Positions 8,302-14,944 of a stretch of DNA of 23,388 nucleotides are shown here, one piece after another. The translations under genes and the position numbers were made by a program. Numbering within the stretch: position 1 is the first letter of the stretch; each line of letters begins with the position of its first letter. The notes beneath the pieces are model-generated. The model did not search any database and was not told the DNA's origin. It saw nothing but the letters and a program-made list of their open reading frames with translations. Source of the DNA: Longibacter sp051155795 (lineage in GTDB: Bacteria > Bacteroidota > Rhodothermia > Rhodothermales > Salinibacteraceae); assembly GCF_051155795.1 (NCBI RefSeq), contig NZ_DAXETW010000021.1:1-23388 (forward strand), written 5' to 3'.

Positions 8302-8345
8302 TTCAAACGTTGAAACGTACGTTTCGGAATTCCGAGAATCAATTC
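8302..8345. promoter_or_regulatory. Cluster of four adjacent dyads (operator candidate)
   Basis: Four inverted repeats follow each other with almost no gap: TTCAA-ACG-TTGAA (8302-8314), the perfect 14-bp palindrome GAAACGTACGTTTC (8312-8325), the perfect 10-bp palindrome CGGAATTCCG (8325-8334) and GAAT-CA-ATTC (8336-8345). They overlap the candidate acpP promoter, so a dimeric repressor or activator of fatty-acid genes is a natural guess. The palindromes are seen directly; the binding protein is unknown. Confidence 0.5.
8312..8342 (-). promoter_or_regulatory. Candidate acpP promoter (Bacteroidota-type)
   Basis: On the minus strand TTG (8342-8340), a 20-nt spacer and TACGTTTC (8319-8312) fit the TTTG-N19-21-TAnnTTTG promoter of Bacteroidota with one mismatch in the -7 box. 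It would give a leader of roughly 145 nt before the acpP ATG. Confidence 0.4.
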
Positions 8346-8538
8346 CCGCTTCCCGTTTGACGGGGACTTCGCACGGTCGATCGGCTTCGTGATCCATACG
8401 TTGCAATCCATTACCGAGCGGCGGGCGATGGTTGCGTACGTTACGGGATCGCTCTGCAAATCCGATGTCAAACCGGCCGAGAAAGGCGGATTCTGGGCGC
8501 TTCTAACGGGCTTTTCGCAAATCTTCCGTCGCGCTCAA

Positions 8539-8567
8539 TGGGAATGGGGGTGCCTCGTTCGTATACT
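8539..8567 (+). promoter_or_regulatory. Weak metK promoter candidate
   Basis: TATACT at 8562-8567 resembles a -10 box and is the most AT-rich patch near metK. The hexamer 17 nt upstream (TGGGAA, 8539-8544) is a poor -35, matching at three of six positions. It would give a leader of about 95 nt. Confidence 0.22.
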
Positions 8568-8667
8568 AATGGGCCGTACGGACGCTGTCCGTCGACCCGA
8601 TGAGTTCTTTCCGCAGCGCTTCGCCGGCTGCGGGATCGTTTCCACCCCACGAGCTGTCTGCCGTTTC

Positions 8668-9825
8668 ATGGCTTACCTCTTTACTAGTGAATCCGTGTCG
8701 GAGGGCCACCCCGACAAGGTTGCCGATCAGATTTCGGATGCGATTCTCGACGCCCTTCTCTCCGACGATCCGTCGAGCCGCGTTGCGGTTGAAACGATGG
8801 TAACCACCGGCCTCGTCGTCTTGAGCGGAGAGGTCTCCACGGAGGCCTACGCGGACGTCCGGGAAATCGCACGCGAAGTGATCCGCGACATCGGCTACAC
8901 CGACCCGCGCCTGCGCTTCGATGCGGACTCATGTGGCGTGCTCAGCAGCATCCACGAGCAGAGCCCGGACATCAGCCAGGGGGTGGATGGGAAATCTGAG
9001 CAGGGCGCCGGCGACCAGGGCCTGATGTTTGGCTACGCGAATCGGGAAACCGACTCCCTGATGCCGATGGCAATTACGTACGCCCACCGGCTGGTGCGAG
9101 AGCTGGCCCACATCCGGAAGGAAACGGATCTGATGCCGTATCTCCGGCCGGATTCGAAAAGCCAGGTCACGGTCGAATACGACGATGATCGCCGGACGCC
9201 GCGTCGCATCCACACGGTCGTTGTGTCGACGCAGCACGACGAGGGCGTGTCCCAGGATGAAATCGAACGTGACGTGCGCGAGCACCTCCTGCCGCGGGTC
9301 ATTGCCGATGAAATGCTCGACGAGGACCTCGTCCTTCACGTGAACCCGACCGGACGGTTCGTGATCGGAGGCCCGCACGGCGACACCGGCCTTACCGGTC
9401 GGAAGATCATCGTCGACACGTACGGCGGCAAAGGAGCGCACGGCGGCGGAGCGTTCAGCGGAAAAGACCCGTCGAAGGTTGATCGTAGCGCGACCTACGC
9501 GGCCCGGCATGTGGCCAAGAATCTTGTCGCCGCCGAGCTCTGCGATGAGGCGCTCGTTCAGGTTGCTTACGCGATCGGTGTGCCGGATCCGGTCTCGATC
9601 GATGTCGATACGAAGGGCACCGGCAAGCTCACCGACGATCTACTGACGAAGCTCGTCCGCGATCATTTCGAACTCTCGCCGTCCGCGATCATCGACCGCC
9701 TCGATCTGATGCGTCCGATGTACCGCAAAACGGCTGCCTACGGGCACTTTGGTCGAGACACGTTCCCGTGGGAAAAGACAAACTACGTTGACGCGCTGAA
9801 GCACGCGGCCAAGCAGATGGCCTGA
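8668..9825 (+). CDS. metK: S-adenosylmethionine synthase
   Basis: The 385-residue enzyme makes SAM from methionine and ATP in the cytosol. Motifs are complete: SEGHPDKVADQISDA (11-25) with His14 and Asp16, GAGDQG (113-118), and the P-loop-like GGGAFSGKDPSKVDRS (259-274). The start at 8668 (MAYLFTSESV) matches the family N-terminus; upstream codons to 8389 are not coding-like. Length is normal. The gene ends in a strong intrinsic terminator at 9852-9887, so it is probably transcribed alone. ahcY, which recycles the SAM by-product S-adenosylhomocysteine, lies 2.2 kb downstream on the same strand. Confidence 0.97.
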   Translation: MAYLFTSESVSEGHPDKVADQISDAILDALLSDDPSSRVAVETMVTTGLVVLSGEVSTEAYADVREIAREVIRDIGYTDPRLRFDADSCGVLSSIHEQSPDISQGVDGKSEQGAGDQGLMFGYANRETDSLMPMAITYAHRLVRELAHIRKETDLMPYLRPDSKSQVTVEYDDDRRTPRRIHTVVVSTQHDEGVSQDEIERDVREHLLPRVIADEMLDEDLVLHVNPTGRFVIGGPHGDTGLTGRKIIVDTYGGKGAHGGGAFSGKDPSKVDRSATYAARHVAKNLVAAELCDEALVQVAYAIGVPDPVSIDVDTKGTGKLTDDLLTKLVRDHFELSPSAIIDRLDLMRPMYRKTAAYGHFGRDTFPWEKTNYVDALKHAAKQMA

Positions 9826-9851
9826 GTGATGGACGGTATTTCGTAGCATGG

Positions 9852-9887
9852 ACGCCCCGGTACCGTCGTGCCGGGGCGTTCTTTTTT
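9852..9887 (+). terminator. Intrinsic terminator of metK
   Basis: ACGCCCCGG (9852-9860) pairs with CCGGGGCGT (9871-9879), extended by three inner pairs to a 4-nt loop, and is followed by TTCTTTTTT. It starts 26 nt after the metK stop. Confidence 0.92.
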
Positions 9888-10008
9888 CCGCCAATGCCGC
9901 ATCTCGCGCTGGACCGTCCCGCACAGCCGGGTAGTTGTTCTGCGGCCTGATACCGTGTATGTTGCAGATCGCCCAACCCGTCACATCCGTGGTCTCCATC
10001 GCCCCCCT

Positions 10009-11547
10009 ATGTTTTCCGCTTTTTCCCTGCGCACCCGCGTCGTGTGCACGCTGATTGCCCTCGCAACGTTGATCGGAGTCTATCCGGTCCCGACCGCCGC
10101 CCAAGCCCCCGACACCACCGGCGGGCCTGCACTGTATCCTGATACCGTCGTCACGACCGAGCACACGGTCGAGGTCGACGGGGAAACGATTCGGTACACG
10201 GCAGACACCGGCTACCTGCCGCTCCGGGCGGAAGATGGGACGGTCGAGGCGAAGATGTTCTACATCGCCTACCGAAAGGAGGATGGCGACCGAGCGGACC
10301 GTCCCGTGACGTTCGCATTCAATGGAGGCCCGGGCTCGTCGTCCGTTTGGCTTCACCTCGGCGCACTCGGACCGCGTCGCGTGCCCGTCGTATCGGACTC
10401 GGCGGATGTCCTGCCGCCGCCCTACGACCTTGTCGATAACGCGCACACCTGGCTCGACTTCACGGACCTCGTCTTCATCGATCCGGTGACCACCGGATAC
10501 AGCCGCTCCACGCAAGCCGTGGACGAAGACCGCTTCCACGGCTTTGAGGGCGACATCGAATCCGTTGCGCGCTTCATTCGCCTCTACGTCACGCGAAACG
10601 AGCGGTGGTCATCGCCCAAATTCCTTGCGGGAGAGAGTTACGGGACCGTTCGGGCGGCTGGGCTGGCTTCCGAGTTGCAGGACCGCCACGGGATGTACCT
10701 GAACGGCATCGTGCTGGTCTCCGCCGTGCTCAATTACCAGGCGAATGCGTTCGATACCGGGAACGACCTCGTCTACCCGCTTTTTCTGCCGACCTACGCG
10801 GCCACCGCGCACTACCATAACGCCCTCCCGCCGGCGCAGCAGAACCGCGACCTACGCGACTTCCTGGATGAGGTCGAGCGGTGGGCGACGACGGATTATA
10901 CGGTCGCGCTGATGCAGGGCGATGCGTTGCCCGACGCCGATCGCCAGCGCGTGATCGACCGACTGCACCAGTATACCGGGCTGTCACGCGAATTCATTGC
11001 CGACGCCAATCTGCGCGTCGTCGACCGCCACTTCTACAAAGAGCTGCTTCGCGATCGGGGGCTAACGGTCGGCCGTCTGGACAGCCGGTTTACGGCGCAG
11101 GATCGCGTGGACGTCGGTGCGCGCCCGGAGTTCGACCCGAGCTATTCCGCGATTCTCGGACCGTATACGGCTACCTTAAACAGCTATCTGCGGGAAGAAC
11201 TCGACTTCGAAACCGACCTGCCGTACGAGATTCTGACCGGTCGCGTATGGCCGTGGGACTACGAGACGTTCGAAAACCAGTATCTCGACGTCGCCGAGCC
11301 GCTGCGGCAGGCGATCCACAAGAATCCCGCCCTTCACGTTCATGTGGCCAGCGGGTACTTTGACGTCGCCACCCCGTACTTCGCGACGGATTACGTCCTG
11401 GATCACATGGGGCTTGAAGAGTCCTACCGGGACAATGTGAGCGTCAGTTACTACGAGTCCGGGCACATGATGTACGTCTACGACCCGTCGCTGGAACGCT
11501 TTACGGAGAACGTCCGTGACTTCTACCAAAATGCCGTCCCTCGCTGA
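10009..11547 (+). CDS. Secreted S10-family serine carboxypeptidase
   Basis: The 512-residue product has a signal peptide (hydrophobic 10-25, cleavage near PTAAQA at 28-33), so it acts in the periplasm or outside the cell. The S10 fold and triad are visible: substrate-binding FNGGPGSSSVWLHLGALGP (104-122), nucleophile Ser210 in GESYGTV (208-214), Asp452 in SGYFDVATPY and His486 in YESGHMMYVY. S10 enzymes release C-terminal residues from peptides at acidic pH; bacterial members are less studied than fungal and plant ones. Start at 10009 is chosen for the signal peptide; the frame is open to 9868 across the metK terminator. A terminator follows at 11580. Its placement between metK and ahcY shows no obvious metabolic link. 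Confidence 0.93.
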   Translation: MFSAFSLRTRVVCTLIALATLIGVYPVPTAAQAPDTTGGPALYPDTVVTTEHTVEVDGETIRYTADTGYLPLRAEDGTVEAKMFYIAYRKEDGDRADRPVTFAFNGGPGSSSVWLHLGALGPRRVPVVSDSADVLPPPYDLVDNAHTWLDFTDLVFIDPVTTGYSRSTQAVDEDRFHGFEGDIESVARFIRLYVTRNERWSSPKFLAGESYGTVRAAGLASELQDRHGMYLNGIVLVSAVLNYQANAFDTGNDLVYPLFLPTYAATAHYHNALPPAQQNRDLRDFLDEVERWATTDYTVALMQGDALPDADRQRVIDRLHQYTGLSREFIADANLRVVDRHFYKELLRDRGLTVGRLDSRFTAQDRVDVGARPEFDPSYSAILGPYTATLNSYLREELDFETDLPYEILTGRVWPWDYETFENQYLDVAEPLRQAIHKNPALHVHVASGYFDVATPYFATDYVLDHMGLEESYRDNVSVSYYESGHMMYVYDPSLERFTENVRDFYQNAVPR

Positions 11548-11579
11548 CGCGTGCTCCATAACCGGTACGACCGCACCTC

Positions 11580-11612
11580 ACCGTCGCTTCCATCCCGGAG
11601 GCGGCGGTTTTT
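11580..11612 (+). terminator. Intrinsic terminator of the S10 peptidase gene
   Basis: ACCGTCGCTTCC (11580-11591) pairs with GGAGGCGGCGGT (11597-11608) as a 12-bp stem with two G-U pairs and a 5-nt loop, then TTTTT. Confidence 0.85.
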
Positions 11613-11625
11613 CGTTGGGGATGGA

Positions 11626-11681
11626 GGATTGTGGATTGGGGATTGTGGATTGGGGATTGTGGATTGGGGATTTCGGGTTGG
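11626..11681 (+). repeat. G-rich 14-nt tandem repeat array
   Basis: GGATTGTGGATTGG occurs three times without error (11626-11667), followed by a degenerate copy GGATTTCGGGTTGG (11668-11681). Each unit is itself two near-identical heptamers (GGATTGT, GGATTGG). Weaker heptamer-like copies continue to about 11721. It lies directly after the peptidase terminator. The G runs at 11666-11690 also satisfy the usual intramolecular G-quadruplex pattern. Confidence 0.92.
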
Positions 11682-11794
11682 GGAGTAGGGTTTTCGGTTC
11701 TTGGATTCTGGATCTGGGGATAGAGATCGCCACCAGGGCCTGATTTCATCAACTTGGCTGCAGGTTCGGTCGGCTGAATGGCCCGATGTTAACT

Positions 11795-11836
11795 CCGACC
11801 CACGACCCCCGACCCACGACCCCCGACCCTCGATCT
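11795..11836 (-). repeat. Diverged inverted relative of the G-rich 14-nt array
   Basis: CCGACCCACGACCC occurs twice exactly (11795-11822), with a third degenerate copy CCGACCCTCGATCT (11823-11836). Read on the minus strand the unit is GGGTCGTGGGTCGG, which differs from the 11626 unit at four positions only (two A/G and two T/C pairs, placed symmetrically in both heptamers). The two arrays are therefore inverted relatives 113 nt apart. Confidence 0.85.
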
Positions 11837-12037
11837 CGGACCCATATCGAACGGGAGGCGAATTCGTCGATGCGTGCCTGACTGAAGGCGCCTGGCCGCG
11901 CTACGTGATGCTTCGAGCGGCGACATCGTCATTCTCTGTGCCTTGAATTCTCGCCTAACGTGGAGCATTGTCGGGGGCCTTCAAGTACGGGTTGTCTGAG
12001 CTGCCGAGTTACATCTTAATGACACATCCGCACACCG
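11837..12037. other. ahcY upstream region
   Basis: About 200 bp before ahcY hold an imperfect inverted repeat, AGGCGAATTC (11856-11865) and GAATTCTCGCCT (11945-11956). I looked for the SAH riboswitch core and for tRNA features and recognised neither. No convincing promoter or Shine-Dalgarno was found. Confidence 0.35.
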
Positions 12038-13321
12038 ATGGATCACAAAGAAGGGGCGTACAAGGTCAAGGACCTTGGGTTGGCCGAAAAGGGTCGCAAG
12101 CGCATTGAATGGGCCGAGAGCCGCATGCCGGTTCTCATGAAACTGCGCGACGAGTTTTCGAAAACGAAGCCGTTCGACGGTTACAAGATCGCAGGCTGCC
12201 TGCACGTGACGAAGGAAACCGCCGTACTGGTGGAAACCCTCGCCGCCTGCGGTGCGGACGTGGCATGGAGCGGTTGCAACCCGCTCTCGACCAACGACGA
12301 GGTGGCGGCAGCGCTCGCGGCCAACGGAATGGCGGAGATTTACGCCTGGCACGGCCAGAGCACGGAGGACTTCTACTGGAGCATCGATCAGACCATCCAG
12401 CCAGAGGCTCCGCACCTGACCCTGGACGATGGCGCAGACCTCATCTTCCGCGTGCACTCCGAATATCCGGAAATGGCGGAGAAAATCGTCGGCGGCTCAG
12501 AGGAGACGACCACCGGTGTGCACCGTCTCCGCGCCATGGACGACGACGGAAAGCTGCTCTACCCCGTCTTCGCGGTCAATGACGCCGAGACGAAGTGGGA
12601 CTTCGACAACGTCTATGGTACCGGCCAGTCCACGATCGACGGCATCCTCCGCGCCTCCAGCGTGATGCTCGCCGGCAAAAACTTTGTCGTCGCCGGGTAC
12701 GGGCACTGCAGCCGCGGCGTCGCGATGCGCGCGAAGGGCATGGGCGCCAATGTCATCATCACCGAGGTGAAGCCGACCGCTGCCCTCAAAGCGACGCTCG
12801 ACGGACACCGCGTGATGACGATGGACGAAGCCGCTCAAATCGGCGACATCTTCGTGACTGCGACGGGCATGAAAGACGTCATCCGCGGTCGCCACTTCCT
12901 CAAGATGAAGGACGGCGCGATCGTTTCGAACACCGGCCACTACGACGTAGAGCTCAACCTCGAGGAGCTGTCTGAGCTGTCGGTGGCGTCGCGGGAGGTT
13001 CGCGAGAACAACCGCGAGTACACGATGGAGAACGGCAAGAAGATCTACATTCTGGCCGACGGCCGACTGGTGAACCTCGCGGCAGCCGAAGGGCATCCGA
13101 GTGAGGTGATGGATATGAGCTTCGCCAACCAGTTCCAGGCTCACCTCGCCCTCGTGCGTCAGCATGAAGCCGGCGAACCGCTCGGCCCGCACGTGATCGA
13201 CCTGCCCGAGTCGCTCGATCAGGAGATCGCCCGGATCAAGCTCGAAACGATGGGTATCGAGATCGACTCGCTGACCGACGAGCAGGAGGTCTACGCCACG
13301 GACTACTCAGCAGGCACCTGA
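12038..13321 (+). CDS. ahcY: S-adenosylhomocysteine hydrolase (short, archaeal/Thermotoga-like form)
   Basis: The 427-residue NAD-dependent enzyme splits S-adenosylhomocysteine into adenosine and homocysteine, relieving product inhibition of methyltransferases. Catalytic residues are present: His56 in LHVTKETA, Glu156 in EETTTGV, Lys186 and Asp190-Asn191 in ETKWDFDNVYG, His301 in NTGHYDVEL. The NAD-binding loop is VAGYGHCSRGVAMRAKGMGA (218-237): the HCSRG core departs from the DVGKG of eukaryotic and many bacterial enzymes and is nearer the WCGRG of archaeal and Thermotoga forms. It also lacks the insertion that makes many bacterial enzymes about 470 residues long. ATG 12038 gives a family-like N-terminus; no Shine-Dalgarno. 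A strong terminator follows. Confidence 0.96.
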   Translation: MDHKEGAYKVKDLGLAEKGRKRIEWAESRMPVLMKLRDEFSKTKPFDGYKIAGCLHVTKETAVLVETLAACGADVAWSGCNPLSTNDEVAAALAANGMAEIYAWHGQSTEDFYWSIDQTIQPEAPHLTLDDGADLIFRVHSEYPEMAEKIVGGSEETTTGVHRLRAMDDDGKLLYPVFAVNDAETKWDFDNVYGTGQSTIDGILRASSVMLAGKNFVVAGYGHCSRGVAMRAKGMGANVIITEVKPTAALKATLDGHRVMTMDEAAQIGDIFVTATGMKDVIRGRHFLKMKDGAIVSNTGHYDVELNLEELSELSVASREVRENNREYTMENGKKIYILADGRLVNLAAAEGHPSEVMDMSFANQFQAHLALVRQHEAGEPLGPHVIDLPESLDQEIARIKLETMGIEIDSLTDEQEVYATDYSAGT

Positions 13322-13613
13322 CGGCTTGCGGAATCACAATGCAGGATCTGGGATGGAGAATTCGTACTCCTGTCTCGATCCGCTCTATACCTGCGCCCCA
13401 TCGGCTTCGGTCGGTGGGGCGTCTTTTTTTTTGCGTCATGTTCGGTTCGAGGGACGTGTGAGCGGGCGGTCTGCGTCGCGCGCATCATCTCGTCACCGCG
13501 TCGTCGGTCCCGTCTGTCCGAGCGAATGCACCGCACGTCACCGCCCGCCAGCCGTCCCCCGGCGACGTATCTCACCTCATCCATCTCACACCGCCTACCT
13601 GAGGTCCCGCGCC
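13322..13613. other. Convergent gap between ahcY and the cupredoxin gene
   Basis: Besides the ahcY terminator at 13394-13432 I see no gene or clear signal in these 292 bp. A few short frames exist but none has a ribosome site, a known motif or G/C-biased third codon positions. Confidence 0.5.
13394..13432 (+). terminator. Intrinsic terminator of ahcY with UUCG tetraloop
   Basis: A 12-bp stem (5' arm 13394-13405, 3' arm 13410-13421, two G-U pairs) is capped by the very stable C(UUCG)G tetraloop at 13405-13410 and followed by nine T residues (13424-13432). It lies about 70 nt after the stop codon. Confidence 0.93.
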
Positions 13614-14108
13614 TCACTCTGCATCTGCGGTCACAACCGTGCCTTCCATATCGACGTGATTCAGGCAGTTGTACGTGGCGACCTCCTGCGAAAGCGAGCG
13701 GGTAAATGTAAAGGCCATGCCGTCATCGTCCGCCGTGAAGTTGATGTCCGGTTCGTTGCTCAGGGATCCGCCCCCATCGCGTTGATTCAGCAGGATGGTG
13801 CCGTCCGGGCCCCGGAGGGCGAACGGATGATCGGTCACGCCGGCATCGTTCTCCACGACGAACCGTACGCCCTCGTTCAGGCGGAGCGTGGGGTTTTCCG
13901 TGCCCGCATCAACGACGCCGTCGGCGCCCTGCACGTTTGTCGCGATCCACGCTTCCGTTCCCAGATTTCGGAAGGTTAGAATGACGGTCGGCGGCCCTTC
14001 GGGATCGGGGCCACTGATCGTCGTTTCGCTGCCGGTCTCACAGGCGGTAAGGAAGAACAGGCTTCCAGCAAGCGTCAGCAAAACAAAGACCGAGGAGGCG
14101 GTGCGCAT
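13614..14108 (-). CDS. Cupredoxin-like copper lipoprotein
   Basis: The 164-residue protein starts with a lipoprotein signal: hydrophobic 7-20 then LTAC with lipidated Cys23, followed by a Gly/Pro/Ser linker (24-40). The rest fits a plastocyanin/halocyanin-type cupredoxin. Likely type 1 copper ligands are His94 in TDHPFALRG and Cys148, His151 and Met154 in YNCLNHVDMEG, the C-x2-H-x2-M spacing of small blue copper proteins. It would be membrane-anchored and carry electrons in the periplasm or at the outer membrane. It lies 299 bp downstream of the ferredoxin gene on the same strand, but a terminator and a four-copy repeat array lie between, so separate control is likely. Partner oxidase or reductase is not visible here. 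Confidence 0.82.
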   Translation of the reverse strand: MRTASSVFVLLTLAGSLFFLTACETGSETTISGPDPEGPPTVILTFRNLGTEAWIATNVQGADGVVDAGTENPTLRLNEGVRFVVENDAGVTDHPFALRGPDGTILLNQRDGGGSLSNEPDINFTADDDGMAFTFTRSLSQEVATYNCLNHVDMEGTVVTADAE

Positions 14109-14147
14109 AGCACGTCGGGGAAATCGAGGGAAGGGAGCGACTCATGT

Positions 14148-14203
14148 CGTACCGGGTAGTGCGTACCGGGTAGTGCGTACCCGATAATGCGTACCGGATA
14201 GTC
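14148..14203. repeat. Four-copy 14-nt tandem repeat upstream of the cupredoxin gene
   Basis: Copies are CGTACCGGGTAGTG (14148-14161 and 14162-14175, identical), CGTACCCGATAATG (14176-14189) and CGTACCGGATAGTC (14190-14203). The array lies 40-95 nt upstream of the cupredoxin ATG, where promoter elements would be expected, so copy number could affect expression. Confidence 0.92.
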
Positions 14204-14263
14204 ACGGCGGGGTTTGCGTACGCCTGCAGAGCCGGTCGGGAGTTTTCGCCGTTCGCTCCGACG

Positions 14264-14281
14264 CTCCGACGATCGTCGGAG
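14264..14281. promoter_or_regulatory. Perfect 18-bp palindrome
   Basis: CTCCGACGATCGTCGGAG is a perfect palindrome without spacer; its left half is preceded by a second partial copy (CTCCGACG at 14256-14263). It lies between the fdxA terminator and the 14-nt repeat array, about 155 nt upstream of the cupredoxin start. An operator is a reasonable guess; a terminator is less likely because no T run is adjacent. Confidence 0.5.
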
Positions 14282-14340
14282 GGCTGCCTTTTGATTTCTC
14301 ACCGCTCGAGCCGCCCCCGGCATCGGTGCAGGACACGCAT

Positions 14341-14373
14341 AAAAAAGCACCGCCCCGGGATGGCCGGAGCGGT
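14341..14373 (-). terminator. Intrinsic terminator of fdxA
   Basis: On the minus strand ACCGCTCCGG and CCGGGGCGGT form a 10-bp stem (one G-U pair, 5-nt loop), followed by GC and six T residues. It begins 35 nt after the fdxA stop. Confidence 0.9.
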
Positions 14374-14407
14374 AGTCTGATGCAGATCGTATGGTTGGGG
14401 CGGCGGG

Positions 14408-14752
14408 CTATACGTCCCAGGTCAGGATGTCCTCCTCGGATTTCTCCCGCGACTCCCATTCCTCGGCGTCCGGCATGGGGTCGGATTTCTCCGTGATGTT
14501 GTACCCGAGCTCGCGCCACTGATTGGACAGGTACTCGTTCCATTCCGTGTAGTGCTGGTATTCCTCCGGCAGTTCATCATCCGGATAGATGGCCTCAACC
14601 GGGCAGACGGGCACGCAGGCGTTGCAGTCGATGCACTCATCAGGTTGGATCGTGAGGAAGTTCGGCCCCTCGTAGAAACAGTCCACGGGGCAAACCTCGA
14701 CGCAGTCAGTGTACTTGCAATTAATGCACGGTTCGGTGACGACGTACGGCAT
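14408..14752 (-). CDS. fdxA: Seven-iron ferredoxin, FdxA type
   Basis: The 114-residue protein closely follows the Azotobacter ferredoxin I pattern. Cysteines at 9, 17 and 50 should hold a [3Fe-4S] cluster and those at 21, 40, 43 and 46 a [4Fe-4S] cluster; Cys12 and Cys25 are the usual free ones. CKYTDCVEVCPVDCFYEG (12-29) and CIDCNACVPVCPVEAIY (40-56) are near family consensus. The acidic C-terminal tail (57-114), typical of this class, is rich in Glu, Asp and Trp. It is a soluble cytosolic electron carrier; its redox partner is not in the window. ATG 14752 gives the conserved MPYVVTEPC start; the upstream open frame is not family-like. Divergent from mgsA. Confidence 0.95.
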   Translation of the reverse strand: MPYVVTEPCINCKYTDCVEVCPVDCFYEGPNFLTIQPDECIDCNACVPVCPVEAIYPDDELPEEYQHYTEWNEYLSNQWRELGYNITEKSDPMPDAEEWESREKSEEDILTWDV

Positions 14753-14783
14753 AAAAAGAGGAGACGGACAGAGCAGAGGGGAG

Positions 14784-14815
14784 TTGATTCGGTAGGTTGA
14801 TAACCCGTATGTTTT
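14784..14815 (+). promoter_or_regulatory. Candidate promoter of mgsA-mltA (Bacteroidota-type)
   Basis: TTG (14784-14786), a 21-nt spacer and TATGTTTT (14808-14815) match TTTG-N19-21-TAnnTTTG with one -7 mismatch. It gives a leader of about 120-130 nt before the mgsA ATG and lies in an AT-rich patch of the fdxA/mgsA divergent region. Confidence 0.45.
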
Positions 14816-14944
14816 CCGCAGTTCCAGAGAGACACATGCGTTACGGGTGCACGACCGGTCGAGCCGCCGCAGGTGCGCGGTCCCTGCGCATCCGACCCCA
14901 TCTCCGGCTCCGTGTCCGTCTTTTCCCCTCCTACCGACAGCATC

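Larger units (their letters stand above)
8162..8667. other. Long divergent regulatory region between acpP and metK
   Basis: This 506-bp gap holds no supported gene; the metK frame is open back to 8389 but the extra codons lack the G/C-rich third positions of the real gene. Two dyads lie in what would be the acpP leader: CAGAGC/GCTCTG at 8245-8264 (8-nt loop) and the perfect 12-bp palindrome GCCGGCGCCGGC at 8269-8280. Four more dyads occupy 8302-8345. I looked for a SAM riboswitch before metK (SAM-I or SAM-II core motifs) and could not recognise one by eye. Confidence 0.6.

Noticed and set aside
8389..8667. 93-codon upstream extension of metK
   Set aside because: Codons lack the third-position G/C bias and family similarity begins exactly at ATG 8668.
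8162..8667. SAM riboswitch before metK
   Set aside because: I could not recognise SAM-I or SAM-II conserved cores by eye; a covariance search would be needed to exclude one.
11501..11752. Minus-strand ORF with Asn-Pro-Gln-Ser repeats
   Set aside because: It is a translation of the 14-nt DNA repeat and terminator; such Pro/Gln-rich frames are typical artefacts of this repeat.
11626..11836. Possible CRISPR array
   Set aside because: The repeats are contiguous 14-mers without spacers and no cas gene is present.
11837..12037. SAH riboswitch before ahcY
   Set aside because: The conserved core was not recognised; only an imperfect inverted repeat is present.
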